Positions 1-7,444 of a DNA stretch of 18,285 bases are shown in pieces (within the stretch, counting starts at the first letter, position 1; every line of letters starts with the position of its first letter). The notes below the pieces were generated by a model. That model searched no databases, was not told the DNA's origin, and saw only the letters and a program-made list of their open reading frames with translations. This DNA is from an uncultured Bacteroidales bacterium (lineage in GTDB: Bacteria; Bacteroidota; Bacteroidia; Bacteroidales; F082): NCBI GenBank assembly GCA_937896895.1, contig CALBNV010000045.1, positions 1-18,285 on the forward strand, given 5' to 3'. A program made the position numbers and the translations under genes.

Positions 1-61
1 GTTGCGCCTTCACGCCAAATGTCAGCAACAACATGATAATCAATGCGATATATTTTCTCAT
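1..61 (-). CDS. 5' end of a secreted-protein gene (truncated by window edge)
   Basis: Reading leftward from an ATG at 61-59 gives 20 open codons up to the window edge. They begin MRKYIALIIM, continue with a hydrophobic LLLTFG stretch, and end VKAQ. This is a classic Sec signal peptide: short basic N-region, hydrophobic core, and a small-residue A-Q cleavage site of the kind common in Bacteroidota. The product is therefore probably exported to the periplasm or outer membrane. The mature protein lies outside the window, so no function can be given. The gene is divergent from dusB and has its own candidate -7 element at 104-111, which would leave a leader of roughly 35 nt. The call rests on the signal-peptide pattern and the promoter placement; the fragment is too short for more. 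Confidence 0.6.
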   Translation of the reverse strand, partial: MRKYIALIIMLLLTFGVKAQ

Positions 62-103
62 CTTGCAAAAAATTTATCTTGTAAAAGTTTATTGACAATT
101 TTG

Positions 104-111
104 CAAAAATA
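104..111 (-). promoter_or_regulatory. Bacteroidota-type -7 element for the leftward secreted-protein gene
   Basis: On the minus strand this reads TATTTTTG, an exact match to TAnnTTTG. Transcription would start near 98, about 37 nt before the ATG at 61. A TTTG at 130-127 on the same strand could be a -33 element, but its 15-bp spacing is shorter than usual. The region is AT-rich, so chance matches are possible. Confidence 0.45.
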
Positions 112-155
112 TCATTTTTTCCATTTCAAACAGCATCAGTTCAAAAAATAATATG

Positions 156-163
156 TACTTTTG
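156..163 (+). promoter_or_regulatory. Bacteroidota-type -7 element directly before dusB
   Basis: TACTTTTG matches TAnnTTTG exactly and is the same 8-mer found before pssA. It ends only 4 nt before the ATG at 168. If it is used, the transcript starts at or very near the start codon. It also argues against the in-frame ATG at 153, which lies upstream of the element. Confidence 0.45.
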
Positions 164-167
164 CGCC

Positions 168-1148
168 ATGAAAATCGCAGGTTTGAACTTCGAGCGTTAT
201 CCGCTGCTTCTGGCGCCGATGGAAGGCGTCACCGACCCGCCGTTCCGTCACGTATGCAAGATGTTCGGCGCCGACATCGTATATTCCGAATTCATCTCTT
301 CCGACGGTCTTATCCGCGATGCGGTGAAGAGCGTCAATAAGTTACGTTACACCGCGTCGGAGCGTCCGTTCGGTGTCCAGATCTTCGGCAACGCCGTCGG
401 ACCGATGGTCGAGGCTGCACGATATGCCGAGCGATACGACCCCGACATCATCGACATCAATTTCGGCTGTCCGGTGAAGAAAGTCGCCTCGAAAGGCGCG
501 GGGTCTGGCATCATGAACGACATCCCGAAGATGGTGGCCATCACCGAGGCGGTGGTGAAGGCGGTGAAGAAACCCGTGACGGTGAAGACGCGTCTCGGCT
601 ACGACAGCGAACACAAAGACATTGTGGAGATTGCGGAGAGGCTGCAGGACATCGGGATACAGGCACTGACGATACACGGTCGTCTGCGCACCACGAAATG
701 GGGCGAGCCCGCCGACTGGACGCTCATCGGCGAGGTGAAGAACAACCCGCGGATGACGATTCCGATAATCGGCAACGGCGACGTAGTCGACGGCCCTTCA
801 GCGAAATATTTCAAGGACACATTCGGCGTCGATGGCCTCATGATCGGCCGCGCCACCTACGGCAACCCGTGGATTTTCAAGGAGATACACGACTACCTCG
901 AAAACGGCACCGTTGACGCACCGCCTTCCGTCGAGGAGAGAGTGAGGATAGCGAAAATCCACCTCAACGACTCGCTCAACTACAAGGACGAACATTACGC
1001 CGTCATCGAGATGCGCAAGCACTGGGGCTTGTATTTCAAGGGTTTCCCCAACTTCAAGCAGTTCAAGATGCCGCTGATGCAGGTGATGACGATTTCTGAA
1101 ATCACGGACATTTTAGATAAGATTCAGGAATATTACCATCAGGAATAA
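168..1148 (+). CDS. dusB: tRNA-dihydrouridine synthase, DusB/NifR3 type
   Basis: Flavoenzyme that reduces specific uridines of tRNA to dihydrouridine in the cytoplasm, using FMN and NAD(P)H. The 326-residue protein has the family N-terminal motif APMEGVTD (residues 16-23). The catalytic motif NFGCPVKKV puts the proton-donor cysteine at residue 101. VKTRLGY follows, and the FMN phosphate-binding part is visible as GNGDV and MIGRATYGNPW. Length is normal for a Dus protein. I start it at 168, not 153, because 168 gives the normal N-terminus and a -7 element lies between the two ATGs. It stands alone, divergent from a secreted-protein gene and convergent with the prenyl synthase. DusB is the closest subfamily by eye; which uridine it modifies cannot be read from the sequence. 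Confidence 0.93.
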   Translation: MKIAGLNFERYPLLLAPMEGVTDPPFRHVCKMFGADIVYSEFISSDGLIRDAVKSVNKLRYTASERPFGVQIFGNAVGPMVEAARYAERYDPDIIDINFGCPVKKVASKGAGSGIMNDIPKMVAITEAVVKAVKKPVTVKTRLGYDSEHKDIVEIAERLQDIGIQALTIHGRLRTTKWGEPADWTLIGEVKNNPRMTIPIIGNGDVVDGPSAKYFKDTFGVDGLMIGRATYGNPWIFKEIHDYLENGTVDAPPSVEERVRIAKIHLNDSLNYKDEHYAVIEMRKHWGLYFKGFPNFKQFKMPLMQVMTISEITDILDKIQEYYHQE

Positions 1149-1189
1149 TACCGCCAATAATCTAACTTTAAGTCTGCAGCGTGAACCGG

Positions 1190-1234
1190 TACAAGGTTAT
1201 TTCCAACCTTTGTATGGTGAAAATCTACTTCACC
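1190..1234. terminator. possible bidirectional terminator hairpins between convergent genes
   Basis: The convergent gap after dusB holds two inverted repeats. The first is TACAAGGTT / AACCTTTGTA (1190-1198 with 1205-1214, one bulge). The second is GGTGAA / TTCACC (1216-1221 with 1229-1234), which overlaps the prenyl synthase stop codon. Neither is followed by a clear T-tract on either strand, so this is only a weak terminator candidate. Confidence 0.25.
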
Positions 1235-2199
1235 CTTGTGTACAGGTACCTCGCGTATTCCCTCAGCACCGTCTTTTTCTCTTCAGGAAGCGCAATCTCA
1301 TCCAAGCGTCTCACCGCGCTTTCGTAATAGTCCGTCATCAGGTCGGTCACTATCCCGCGGACGTTGTATTTTGCGTAGATGTCGAGTACGGCCTTCATCT
1401 TGTTGTCATCGCGGCCTTTCGGCATGGTGAAATATCTGTTGAGGAGTGCCTTGTCGCCGGATGAGGCGAGCTGTAACGCCTTGAGGTACAGATAAGTCTT
1501 CTTGTTGTCGGCGATGTCACCGCCCGGCATCTTGCCGAAGACTTTCACATCGCCGTAGCAGTCGAAGAGGTCGTCTTGAAGCTGGAATGCTATGCCGAGG
1601 TCAATGCCGAAGTCATAGACGGCCTGTCTGTTTTCGTCTGACGCGCCTGCTACTATCGCGCCGATCTTCAACACTGAGCCGAGGAGCACCGCGGTCTTGA
1701 GTCGTATCATCTCGATGTATTGTTCAAGTGTCACATCGTCGGTGGTCTCGAAGTTGAGGTCGTGCTGCTGTCCTTCGCATACCTCCAGCGCGACTTTTAT
1801 CAGCTCGTGTAGAATCTCAGGAGAGTGTCTTCTGTCGGTTTTCAGTGCATATTGGAACGCCTTGATGAGCATGGTGTCGCCCGACAGCAGCGCGATGTTG
1901 GAGTTCCATTTGTGATACACCGTCTCGAGTCCGCGGCGCAGCGGCGCCTCGTCCATGATGTCGTCGTGTATCAGCGTGAAGTTGTGGAAGATCTCCGCGG
2001 CGACGGCCGGCGTGAGGCATTCCTCGATGTCGCCGCCGAACATCTCGCAGGCGAGCAGGCACAGTGTCGGACGCATGCGCTTGCCTTTCTGCCGCATCGT
2101 GTATTCTATCGGCGCGTAAAGCTCGTCAGGCGTCCCCTTGAAGTCCTGCGATTCAATAAAATTGGTGATTAAGTCTTGTATCTTTTCTACTGATGTCAT
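1225..2199 (-). CDS. trans-prenyl diphosphate synthase (short-chain type likely)
   Basis: Head-to-tail condensation of isopentenyl diphosphate with allylic diphosphates, a cytosolic isoprenoid enzyme. The 324-residue protein has both Mg-binding aspartate motifs: DDIMD at 79-83, followed by LRRG, and DDLFD at 209-213 in FQLQDD. GKRMRP near residue 40 binds isopentenyl diphosphate. Residue -5 to the first motif is Phe (F74). In this family a bulky aromatic residue there usually limits chain length to C15-C20, so a farnesyl or geranylgeranyl product is my inference. The start at 2199 is chosen because its ATG overlaps the stop of the upstream RND gene (ATGA, 2199-2196), suggesting translational coupling. 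An open frame continues upstream to 2349, but that part is the RND coding region in another frame. The exact product is undetermined. Confidence 0.9.
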   Translation of the reverse strand: MTSVEKIQDLITNFIESQDFKGTPDELYAPIEYTMRQKGKRMRPTLCLLACEMFGGDIEECLTPAVAAEIFHNFTLIHDDIMDEAPLRRGLETVYHKWNSNIALLSGDTMLIKAFQYALKTDRRHSPEILHELIKVALEVCEGQQHDLNFETTDDVTLEQYIEMIRLKTAVLLGSVLKIGAIVAGASDENRQAVYDFGIDLGIAFQLQDDLFDCYGDVKVFGKMPGGDIADNKKTYLYLKALQLASSGDKALLNRYFTMPKGRDDNKMKAVLDIYAKYNVRGIVTDLMTDYYESAVRRLDEIALPEEKKTVLREYARYLYTRVK

Positions 2200-4505
2200 G
2201 ATTGTCTCCTTTTTTTGAAAATTGTCAATACTAATGTTGGTAATACTACAATGTTGGTTATCAATGAGATGAGTAATGTCGCCGGTACGAGGATGCCGAC
2301 TACCTTGGTGCCGCCGAACGATGAGAAGGCGAAGATGAGGAACCCGCATATCAGGATGCTGGCGGAATAGACCATACTCGGACCAGTCTCCTTGATGGCT
2401 TCGACGACCGACCGCTTCACATCGTTGTCGTGCGTCTTCATCTGCAAACGGTATCTCGCGAGGTAGTGTATGGTGTTGTCAACGCTGATTCCAAGCGCGA
2501 TGCTGAACACGAGCAGTGTTGACATCTTCAGCGGTATGCCCGTGAAGCCCATGATGCCGGCGGTGAACAGCAGCGGTATGATGTTAGGTATCAGAGAGAT
2601 GACAATCATCTTGAAGTTCTTGAATGTCAGTGCCATGAGGATGGCGATTACGACGAAAGCGAGGATGAGCGAGTACGCGAGGTTCTCGATGAGATAGTTG
2701 GTGCCTTTGAGCGTGACGACGCTGCTGCCGGTGATGGTGACATCGTATTTGTCGTCTGGGAATATCTGTTCAACCTTCGGCCTGAGCGAGCTGATGATGC
2801 TGTCAACTTCCGGCGTAGTGACGTTGGCCATCTGCACGCTGACGCGTGTGCGCTGAAGGTCTTTGTCCATGTACTGCGTGATGATGTCCGGCATCGCGCC
2901 GCCCTGCATGTCGGGGATGTATTTCATGATGAAGCCGAACTCGTTGTTGCTCGGCACCTTGTACTGGCGGCTGTCGCCGTTGTAGAATGCCTGGCGGCCG
3001 AACTTCACCACCTCGGCTATCGACAGCGGGTCGCTGAATTCGGGGTATGTGGCGATGGTGTCCTGCAGCTGGCTTATCTTGTTGATGAAACGCGCGTTGA
3101 GGATGCCTTTGGGTTTCCTCGTGTCGATGGAAATTTCGAAGGGCATCACGCCGCCGACGTTTTTCTCGAAAAACATCAAGTCCTGGTAAAGATCGTCTTT
3201 CTCGGAGATGTCATCGACAACGCGTCCCGATGTCGTCATCATCGAGGCGCCGAGGAAACAGAGCGCGATGAAACAACATAAGGCGGTGTAAGTCAGCTTC
3301 TTGTGGCTGACGACGTAACGTGCGAGCTTCTCCATGAACGCGTTGATCTTGCTGTTTTCCAATCTGTTGATGGTCTTGCCGCTCGGCTCGCGCTGATAGC
3401 TGAAGAACGTCGGGAGGAGTATCATCGTCAGGACGTAAGTCAGCATGATGCAGACGCTCGCGAGGATTCCGAAAGGCACGAGCAGCTCGTTGCGGGTGAT
3501 GATGAACGAGGCGAAGCTGACGGCGGTGGTGGTGTTCGTCAGGAAGTTGGCAGGCCCGATGCGCATGATGGTGTTGCACAATGCCTTATGCTTGTCGCGG
3601 CACAGCGCGAACTCTGTGTTGTATTTGTTCACCATGAAGATGGAGTTCTCCACGCCGATGATGATGAGAAGCGGAGGCAGCACGCCGGTGAGCATCGTGA
3701 TCTTAAAGCCGAGCGACACCATGAGGCCGAACATGAATCCCACCGAGATCATCACTATGGCAAGCACGGAGACGAGCAGACGCCATTCCTTGAAGAAGAG
3801 GAACAGTATGACGCCGGCGATGATCATCGAGAGTATCGTGAAAAGCACGATCTCGCTGACCATCTTCTCCGTGGTCAATTCCCTGATGTACGACATGCCG
3901 GAGAGGTGCATCTTCACGCCCGTCTCCTCCTCGTACTGCCTGGCGTATGCCTGGAGCGAGTCGGTGAACGCCACACGCATCGAGGTGTGAACGGCGGAGT
4001 CGGTCTGCGTTATCATCATGAGGTACGCGCCGGTCTCGCTGTTGAACAGAAGTCCGTCGAACAGACGGAGGCTATATACTTCTTCCTTTATCCTATCGAC
4101 TTCCTCCTGCGTCTCGGGACGCGTCGGCACCACTTTCTTGAAGTCGAATTGCTTGATGCTGTCGTCTTTCACGAGGTTAAAGATCCTCGTCACCGAGAGG
4201 CATTCCACCACGCCGTCCAGATTCCTGACCTTCTCGTTGAAATCATAATATCTCTGGAAGTTCTCAAGCTGGAAGAGGTCGGGGTCGTACATCCCGATGA
4301 AATCGACCATGCCGTCCTGTCCGTATTGGTCGAGGAACTGCTTGTATGCAACCATCGTCGGGTCGTCGTCGGGGAGGGTGTTCGCCATGACATACGCCAT
4401 CTTTGCGTGAGAGGCCTTGAATGCCATGAAAGCGAGCAGGATGATGATTATCGAAAGGTTTAAGATTCTGTATTTTAAGATGTAGTTTGCTATTTTATTC
4501 CACAT
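2196..4505 (-). CDS. RND/MMPL superfamily transporter (lipid-exporter type)
   Basis: Inner-membrane protein of 769 residues with the two-fold RND plan. TM1 (about 14-31) is followed by a large extracytoplasmic domain (about 35-215), then TM2-6 (about 217-370). TM7 (about 404-422) is followed by a second large domain (about 430-605), then TM8-12 (about 607-763). The conserved TM4 motif is GVENSIF (E286) in the first half and SVDNTIH (D676) in the second; such acidic residues are the usual proton-relay positions. Length and shape fit the MMPL/HpnN group that moves hydrophobic lipids, rather than the drug-exporting AcrB group of about 1,000 residues. No adaptor is adjacent. Its stop overlaps the prenyl synthase start by 4 nt, and it starts 17 nt after the toxin gene, so all four genes are probably one transcript. 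Cargo is unknown; an isoprenoid-derived lipid is an inference from context. Confidence 0.88.
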   Translation of the reverse strand: MWNKIANYILKYRILNLSIIIILLAFMAFKASHAKMAYVMANTLPDDDPTMVAYKQFLDQYGQDGMVDFIGMYDPDLFQLENFQRYYDFNEKVRNLDGVVECLSVTRIFNLVKDDSIKQFDFKKVVPTRPETQEEVDRIKEEVYSLRLFDGLLFNSETGAYLMMITQTDSAVHTSMRVAFTDSLQAYARQYEEETGVKMHLSGMSYIRELTTEKMVSEIVLFTILSMIIAGVILFLFFKEWRLLVSVLAIVMISVGFMFGLMVSLGFKITMLTGVLPPLLIIIGVENSIFMVNKYNTEFALCRDKHKALCNTIMRIGPANFLTNTTTAVSFASFIITRNELLVPFGILASVCIMLTYVLTMILLPTFFSYQREPSGKTINRLENSKINAFMEKLARYVVSHKKLTYTALCCFIALCFLGASMMTTSGRVVDDISEKDDLYQDLMFFEKNVGGVMPFEISIDTRKPKGILNARFINKISQLQDTIATYPEFSDPLSIAEVVKFGRQAFYNGDSRQYKVPSNNEFGFIMKYIPDMQGGAMPDIITQYMDKDLQRTRVSVQMANVTTPEVDSIISSLRPKVEQIFPDDKYDVTITGSSVVTLKGTNYLIENLAYSLILAFVVIAILMALTFKNFKMIVISLIPNIIPLLFTAGIMGFTGIPLKMSTLLVFSIALGISVDNTIHYLARYRLQMKTHDNDVKRSVVEAIKETGPSMVYSASILICGFLIFAFSSFGGTKVVGILVPATLLISLITNIVVLPTLVLTIFKKRRQS

Positions 4506-4522
4506 AGACGCTTGCCTTGAAA

Positions 4523-4801
4523 TTAAAAAATGTCCGAATATCTGCCGGTGTTCAACATCAAAAGAATCAGTTCCTCGTCATTCTGCTCCCAGACAAGAAT
4601 CCAGTCCGGTTGGATGTGGCACTCCCACGTGCGACCGCCAGGGTAGTTTGACAGTTTGTGTGGTTTGTATTCCGGCGGGAGACAGCCGTTTTTGCTCAGA
4701 ACGTCAATCGCCTTTGTAATCAAAGAAATATTAAACCCCCTTTTGTTACAAAGTTTCAACGCTTTCTTGAATTGGTTGGTGAATTTGATCTCGTACATCA
4801 T
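4523..4801 (-). CDS. YafQ-like mRNA-interferase toxin (RelE/ParE superfamily)
   Basis: Small basic protein of 92 residues. Its C-terminal half follows the YafQ pattern: YKPHKL, then GGRTWECHIQPDWILVW, then NTGRYSDIF. YafQ toxins cut mRNA on the ribosome. Positions equivalent to E. coli YafQ His50, His63, Asp67, Trp68 and Phe91 are H48, H62, D66, W67 and F92. The position usually held by the second key histidine (YafQ His87) is Tyr88 here. The start overlaps the antitoxin stop by 4 nt (ATGA), the standard arrangement for a type II pair. The next gene, the RND transporter, begins 17 nt downstream. By eye the two toxin-antitoxin genes are more AT-rich than their neighbours, which would fit acquisition by transfer. 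Confidence 0.82.
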   Translation of the reverse strand: MMYEIKFTNQFKKALKLCNKRGFNISLITKAIDVLSKNGCLPPEYKPHKLSNYPGGRTWECHIQPDWILVWEQNDEELILLMLNTGRYSDIF

Positions 4802-5001
4802 TCAAGGCATTGTCTGATTAAATCATCAGCATCTTTTGCTGAATATACTCTTCCCGCCTCGACGTCTTCGAGTGCCAACTCAAGGCCTGTCTTCTTCCGG
4901 CGTGTGTTGTTCCTGACTTTCACCCCGTCTAAATTCGACAATATCTTCTTCAGGCTTGCGAGGATGCTTTTGTCCTCGACTTCAATAACTAACTCTGTCA
5001 T
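4798..5001 (-). CDS. antitoxin of the YafQ-like toxin-antitoxin pair
   Basis: Protein of 67 residues beginning MTELVIEVED. It has a predicted strand and helix, a basic stretch (KVRNNTRRKK), then an acidic helical tail ending GLELALEDVEAGRVYSAKDA and a few more residues. A C-terminal tail of this kind is typical of small Bacteroidota antitoxins that lie 4 nt overlapped with RelE/YafQ toxins, where it wraps the toxin. I do not see a clear ribbon-helix-helix signature, so the DNA-binding class is open. I start it at 5001: an in-frame ATG at 5034 lies upstream of the candidate -7 element (5024-5031) and is unlikely to be transcribed. Autoregulation by the complex is usual in the family but not shown here. 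Confidence 0.78.
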   Translation of the reverse strand: MTELVIEVEDKSILASLKKILSNLDGVKVRNNTRRKKTGLELALEDVEAGRVYSAKDADDLIRQCLE

Positions 5002-5023
5002 GATAATGATGTTTTTCAAGCTG

Positions 5024-5031
5024 CAAAGATA
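5024..5031 (-). promoter_or_regulatory. -7 element for the toxin-antitoxin / RND / prenyl synthase unit
   Basis: On the minus strand TATCTTTG, an exact TAnnTTTG match followed by GCA. Transcription would begin near 5018, about 17 nt before the antitoxin ATG. TTTC at 5054-5051 lies 19 bp upstream and could serve as a weak -33 element. It sits in the only gap of the leftward block that is large enough for a promoter (5002-5088). Confidence 0.55.
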
Positions 5032-5065
5032 CACAATTTTTCAGGGAGTGGAAATGTCTCTCTTG

Positions 5066-5086
5066 AAAAAAATATGTCATGAGACA
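5066..5086 (-). terminator. possible intrinsic terminator of the efflux operon
   Basis: Just past the second permease stop, the minus strand reads TGTC-TCAT-GACA, then TA and seven T residues. The stem is only 4 bp, so it is weak, but the T-tract is placed correctly for the leftward operon. A longer pairing, TGTCTC (5055-5060) with GAGACA (5081-5086), is also possible. Confidence 0.3.
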
Positions 5087-5088
5087 AG

Positions 5089-6270
5089 TCAGTTGCTTCG
5101 CGCTGAAATTTGATTTCTGTAAGTTCTCTTATAGACCAAAAACGACAGGCAGAGATACGCGAAGGTCTGTGTCCAGAGTGCGGCAAGTTCCGGCATGACA
5201 TCCGTGAGTCGTGCGCCCATCTCGGTGATCCTGACGAAGCCATTGATGCCGAATGTCGATGGAAATATCCATGAGACGGCCTTCCAGAAATGCGGTATGT
5301 TGCTCGCCGGCCATGATATGCCGCTCGCGAATAGCAGCGGTATCGAGAGGAACACGAACATGATAATGAACGACTCGCGGTCGTGCGACAGCGCCGACAC
5401 CGCCATGCTGAAGAACACGCACGACAGAATGAACGGCACCATGAAGGCGAGCAGCGTCCGCCAGTCCCAGATGTGGACGAGGTGGAACATCGGCGGCACG
5501 ATGCAGACGAGATACACTGCCACGACGACATAGATGGCGAAATACACCATCGACTTCCCGATGAGTATCTCGTGCGGGCGTTTCCCGATGAGATGTGCGT
5601 CGATGAGGCCTTTGCGGTGTTTCTCGCGCTCGTCGCCGGCTATCATCCCGACACCGAGAACCATGGTCTGCTGTATTATCATCATCAGCACGGCGGGTAT
5701 CAGGAAGGTGGCGAAGCCGCTCTGTGTGTTGAACATCGGGACGTACTGATATTCAATTGGATATTGGAACGTCGAGAGTTGCTCCTCCGTCGCGCCGGGC
5801 AGCCGCATGGCTTTGATCTCCTTGTTCATGTCAAGCGACACCTCGGTGCATCCTCCGAGGACGGCCTTGTAATAAAGCAGTCCGCTCATGTCGGAGTAAA
5901 GCTCCACTGTGGCCTGCCTCATCGCCGCGAGGTCGCTGTCGAACTCCTTCGGGATGTATATCATGCAGTACGCCTCACGCTGGTGTATCATCTCCTTGGC
6001 CTCCTCCATGTCGGCGCAGTGCCCGACGATCTTTATGTCGGCGGTGGCGTCGGCGCGACGCAGAAACTCCCTGCTCGTCAGCGTGTTGCAGTTGTCAACG
6101 ACAACCGTGGGAACCTCACGGACAACCTCATTGCCGTAGAGATAGGCGTAGAGAAGTGGGTAGAGAAACGGCACCACGATGAAAAACACGATGACACCTT
6201 CATCGAAGAGCGCATTCCTGATCTCGTAGAACCAAATATTGATGATGTTTTTTAACCAATTCATTTTCAA
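5089..6270 (-). CDS. ABC-2 type transporter permease (second of pair)
   Basis: Inner-membrane protein of 393 residues in the YhhJ/YbhS-like ABC-2 group. One N-terminal membrane segment (about 24-45, VIVFFIVVPFLYPLLYAYL) is followed by a long extracytoplasmic domain (about 46-205). A cluster of about five membrane segments follows: about 208-230, 255-275, 290-312, 318-338 and a last one near 370-385. Between the first two of these, EREKHRKG is a basic cytosolic loop of the kind that couples to an ATPase. The gene starts 4 nt after the first permease stops, so the two are co-translated partners and probably form a heterodimer. No ATPase gene is in the operon. The cargo is unknown; families of this shape handle drugs, metals or lipids. 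Confidence 0.88.
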   Translation of the reverse strand: MKMNWLKNIINIWFYEIRNALFDEGVIVFFIVVPFLYPLLYAYLYGNEVVREVPTVVVDNCNTLTSREFLRRADATADIKIVGHCADMEEAKEMIHQREAYCMIYIPKEFDSDLAAMRQATVELYSDMSGLLYYKAVLGGCTEVSLDMNKEIKAMRLPGATEEQLSTFQYPIEYQYVPMFNTQSGFATFLIPAVLMMIIQQTMVLGVGMIAGDEREKHRKGLIDAHLIGKRPHEILIGKSMVYFAIYVVVAVYLVCIVPPMFHLVHIWDWRTLLAFMVPFILSCVFFSMAVSALSHDRESFIIMFVFLSIPLLFASGISWPASNIPHFWKAVSWIFPSTFGINGFVRITEMGARLTDVMPELAALWTQTFAYLCLSFLVYKRTYRNQISARSN

Positions 6271-6274
6271 AGTG

Positions 6275-7444
6275 TTAATGAGTGTATTGATATTCCATGA
6301 GGAATTTCCTCAGTCTTCCAAGCACCAAAAGCGGCAATATCAGAAAAGCGATCTGTATCGCTATGTCTTGCCATGAATAGATGAGCGGCAGCCCGTTGAG
6401 CGCCTGATCAACATATATCAGGAAATAATGACGCAGCGGGAAGAAATACGACAGTGCCTTGAGCGGGTCGGGGAACGCCATCTGCGGGAATGAGAACCCG
6501 GAGATGGGGAACGACAGCACGCCCCACAGCGTGGCGAGGCTCAACGCCCAGCGCAGCGACGGCACGCACCCGCAGAAGAACACCGCGAAGGCGAACGACG
6601 CGATGATGAGCAGAAACATGTTCAGCGCCATGGGCCAGATGCCGCCGTTGAGCGGGAAATGCCACAGCCCGTAGAGCCATACGAGGCATAACGCACCCAT
6701 CAGCAGCCAGATGGCGAGATGAGGCAACAGCTTGCCTATCAGAGCCTTGACGACATCGTTGCCTGCCATCGACATCCATTCCTTCGATGTCTCTTCTTTT
6801 ATCTCGACGTAAATGGCATAGATTGTCACCTGCATGATGAGCAGCATGATGATGCCCGGCAGTATGGTGTTGCTGAGATAGACCGAGTAGTTGAGCCGCG
6901 GGTTGTTGACGGCGTGCATCTCGCATTTTATGGGTTGCAGCACCGCCATGGCCTGTGCGTCGGTGTAACCTTTGGCGTAGAGCGTGGCTCGTGTGATGGC
7001 GCCCGAGGCGTATTCCGACATCATCTTCATGTCGCGGTATTCGAGCGATGCCGGCACGATGTACGACGGCGCGGTGTAGAACGACACTGTCGGCTGTTTG
7101 CTCGACAGCGCGAGTTGCGTCGTGCCTTTCGGTATGTAATAGAAGGCGTATATCCTGCCTTCCTGCATAGCCTTTCGCGCCTCGGCGACACTCCCGTAAT
7201 GCGCCACGATGTGCGTCTGCTGCATCGCGTCGAGGTTGCGTATCACTTCGCGGGTGACGGAGGTGTTGTCGTCATCGACGATGCCGGCGGGCAGCTCGCA
7301 CGGCAGGCCGTCACGCATCAGCGTGGTGAAGAAGATGAACGCTATGACAGGCGCAATCACCATGCTGAAGATGTAAATCGGCCTTGCGAGGATGCGTTTC
7401 TGCTCGCGTCTCGCGATGTCTAATATCATGCTGATGCTACTCAT
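6275..7444 (-). CDS. ABC-2 type transporter permease (first of pair)
   Basis: Protein of 389 residues with the same plan as its downstream partner. There is one N-terminal membrane segment (about 24-42, IYIFSMVIAPVIAFIFFTTL), an extracytoplasmic domain of about 150 residues containing IVDDDNTSVTREV, then five or so membrane segments (about 198-386). The partner has an equivalent VVDNCNTLTSREF at the same place, so the two arose from one ancestor but have diverged strongly. The start at 7444 overlaps the end of the adaptor gene by 8 nt; a second in-frame ATG at 7429 is possible and would leave 384 residues. It acts in the inner membrane with the HlyD-like adaptor and TolC-like channel encoded just upstream. 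Confidence 0.88.
   Translation of the reverse strand: MSSISMILDIARREQKRILARPIYIFSMVIAPVIAFIFFTTLMRDGLPCELPAGIVDDDNTSVTREVIRNLDAMQQTHIVAHYGSVAEARKAMQEGRIYAFYYIPKGTTQLALSSKQPTVSFYTAPSYIVPASLEYRDMKMMSEYASGAITRATLYAKGYTDAQAMAVLQPIKCEMHAVNNPRLNYSVYLSNTILPGIIMLLIMQVTIYAIYVEIKEETSKEWMSMAGNDVVKALIGKLLPHLAIWLLMGALCLVWLYGLWHFPLNGGIWPMALNMFLLIIASFAFAVFFCGCVPSLRWALSLATLWGVLSFPISGFSFPQMAFPDPLKALSYFFPLRHYFLIYVDQALNGLPLIYSWQDIAIQIAFLILPLLVLGRLRKFLMEYQYTH

Noticed and set aside
2200..2349. Upstream extension of the prenyl synthase frame
   Set aside because: This stretch encodes the well-conserved last membrane segments of the RND transporter in another frame, and the ATG at 2199 gives a normal family N-terminus.
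3303..4463. Long open frame (386 codons) on the plus strand, antisense to the RND transporter
   Set aside because: It is rich in His, Glu, Asp, Arg and Val in low-complexity runs, has no recognisable motif, and mirrors a strongly supported gene. GC-rich codon third positions explain its openness.
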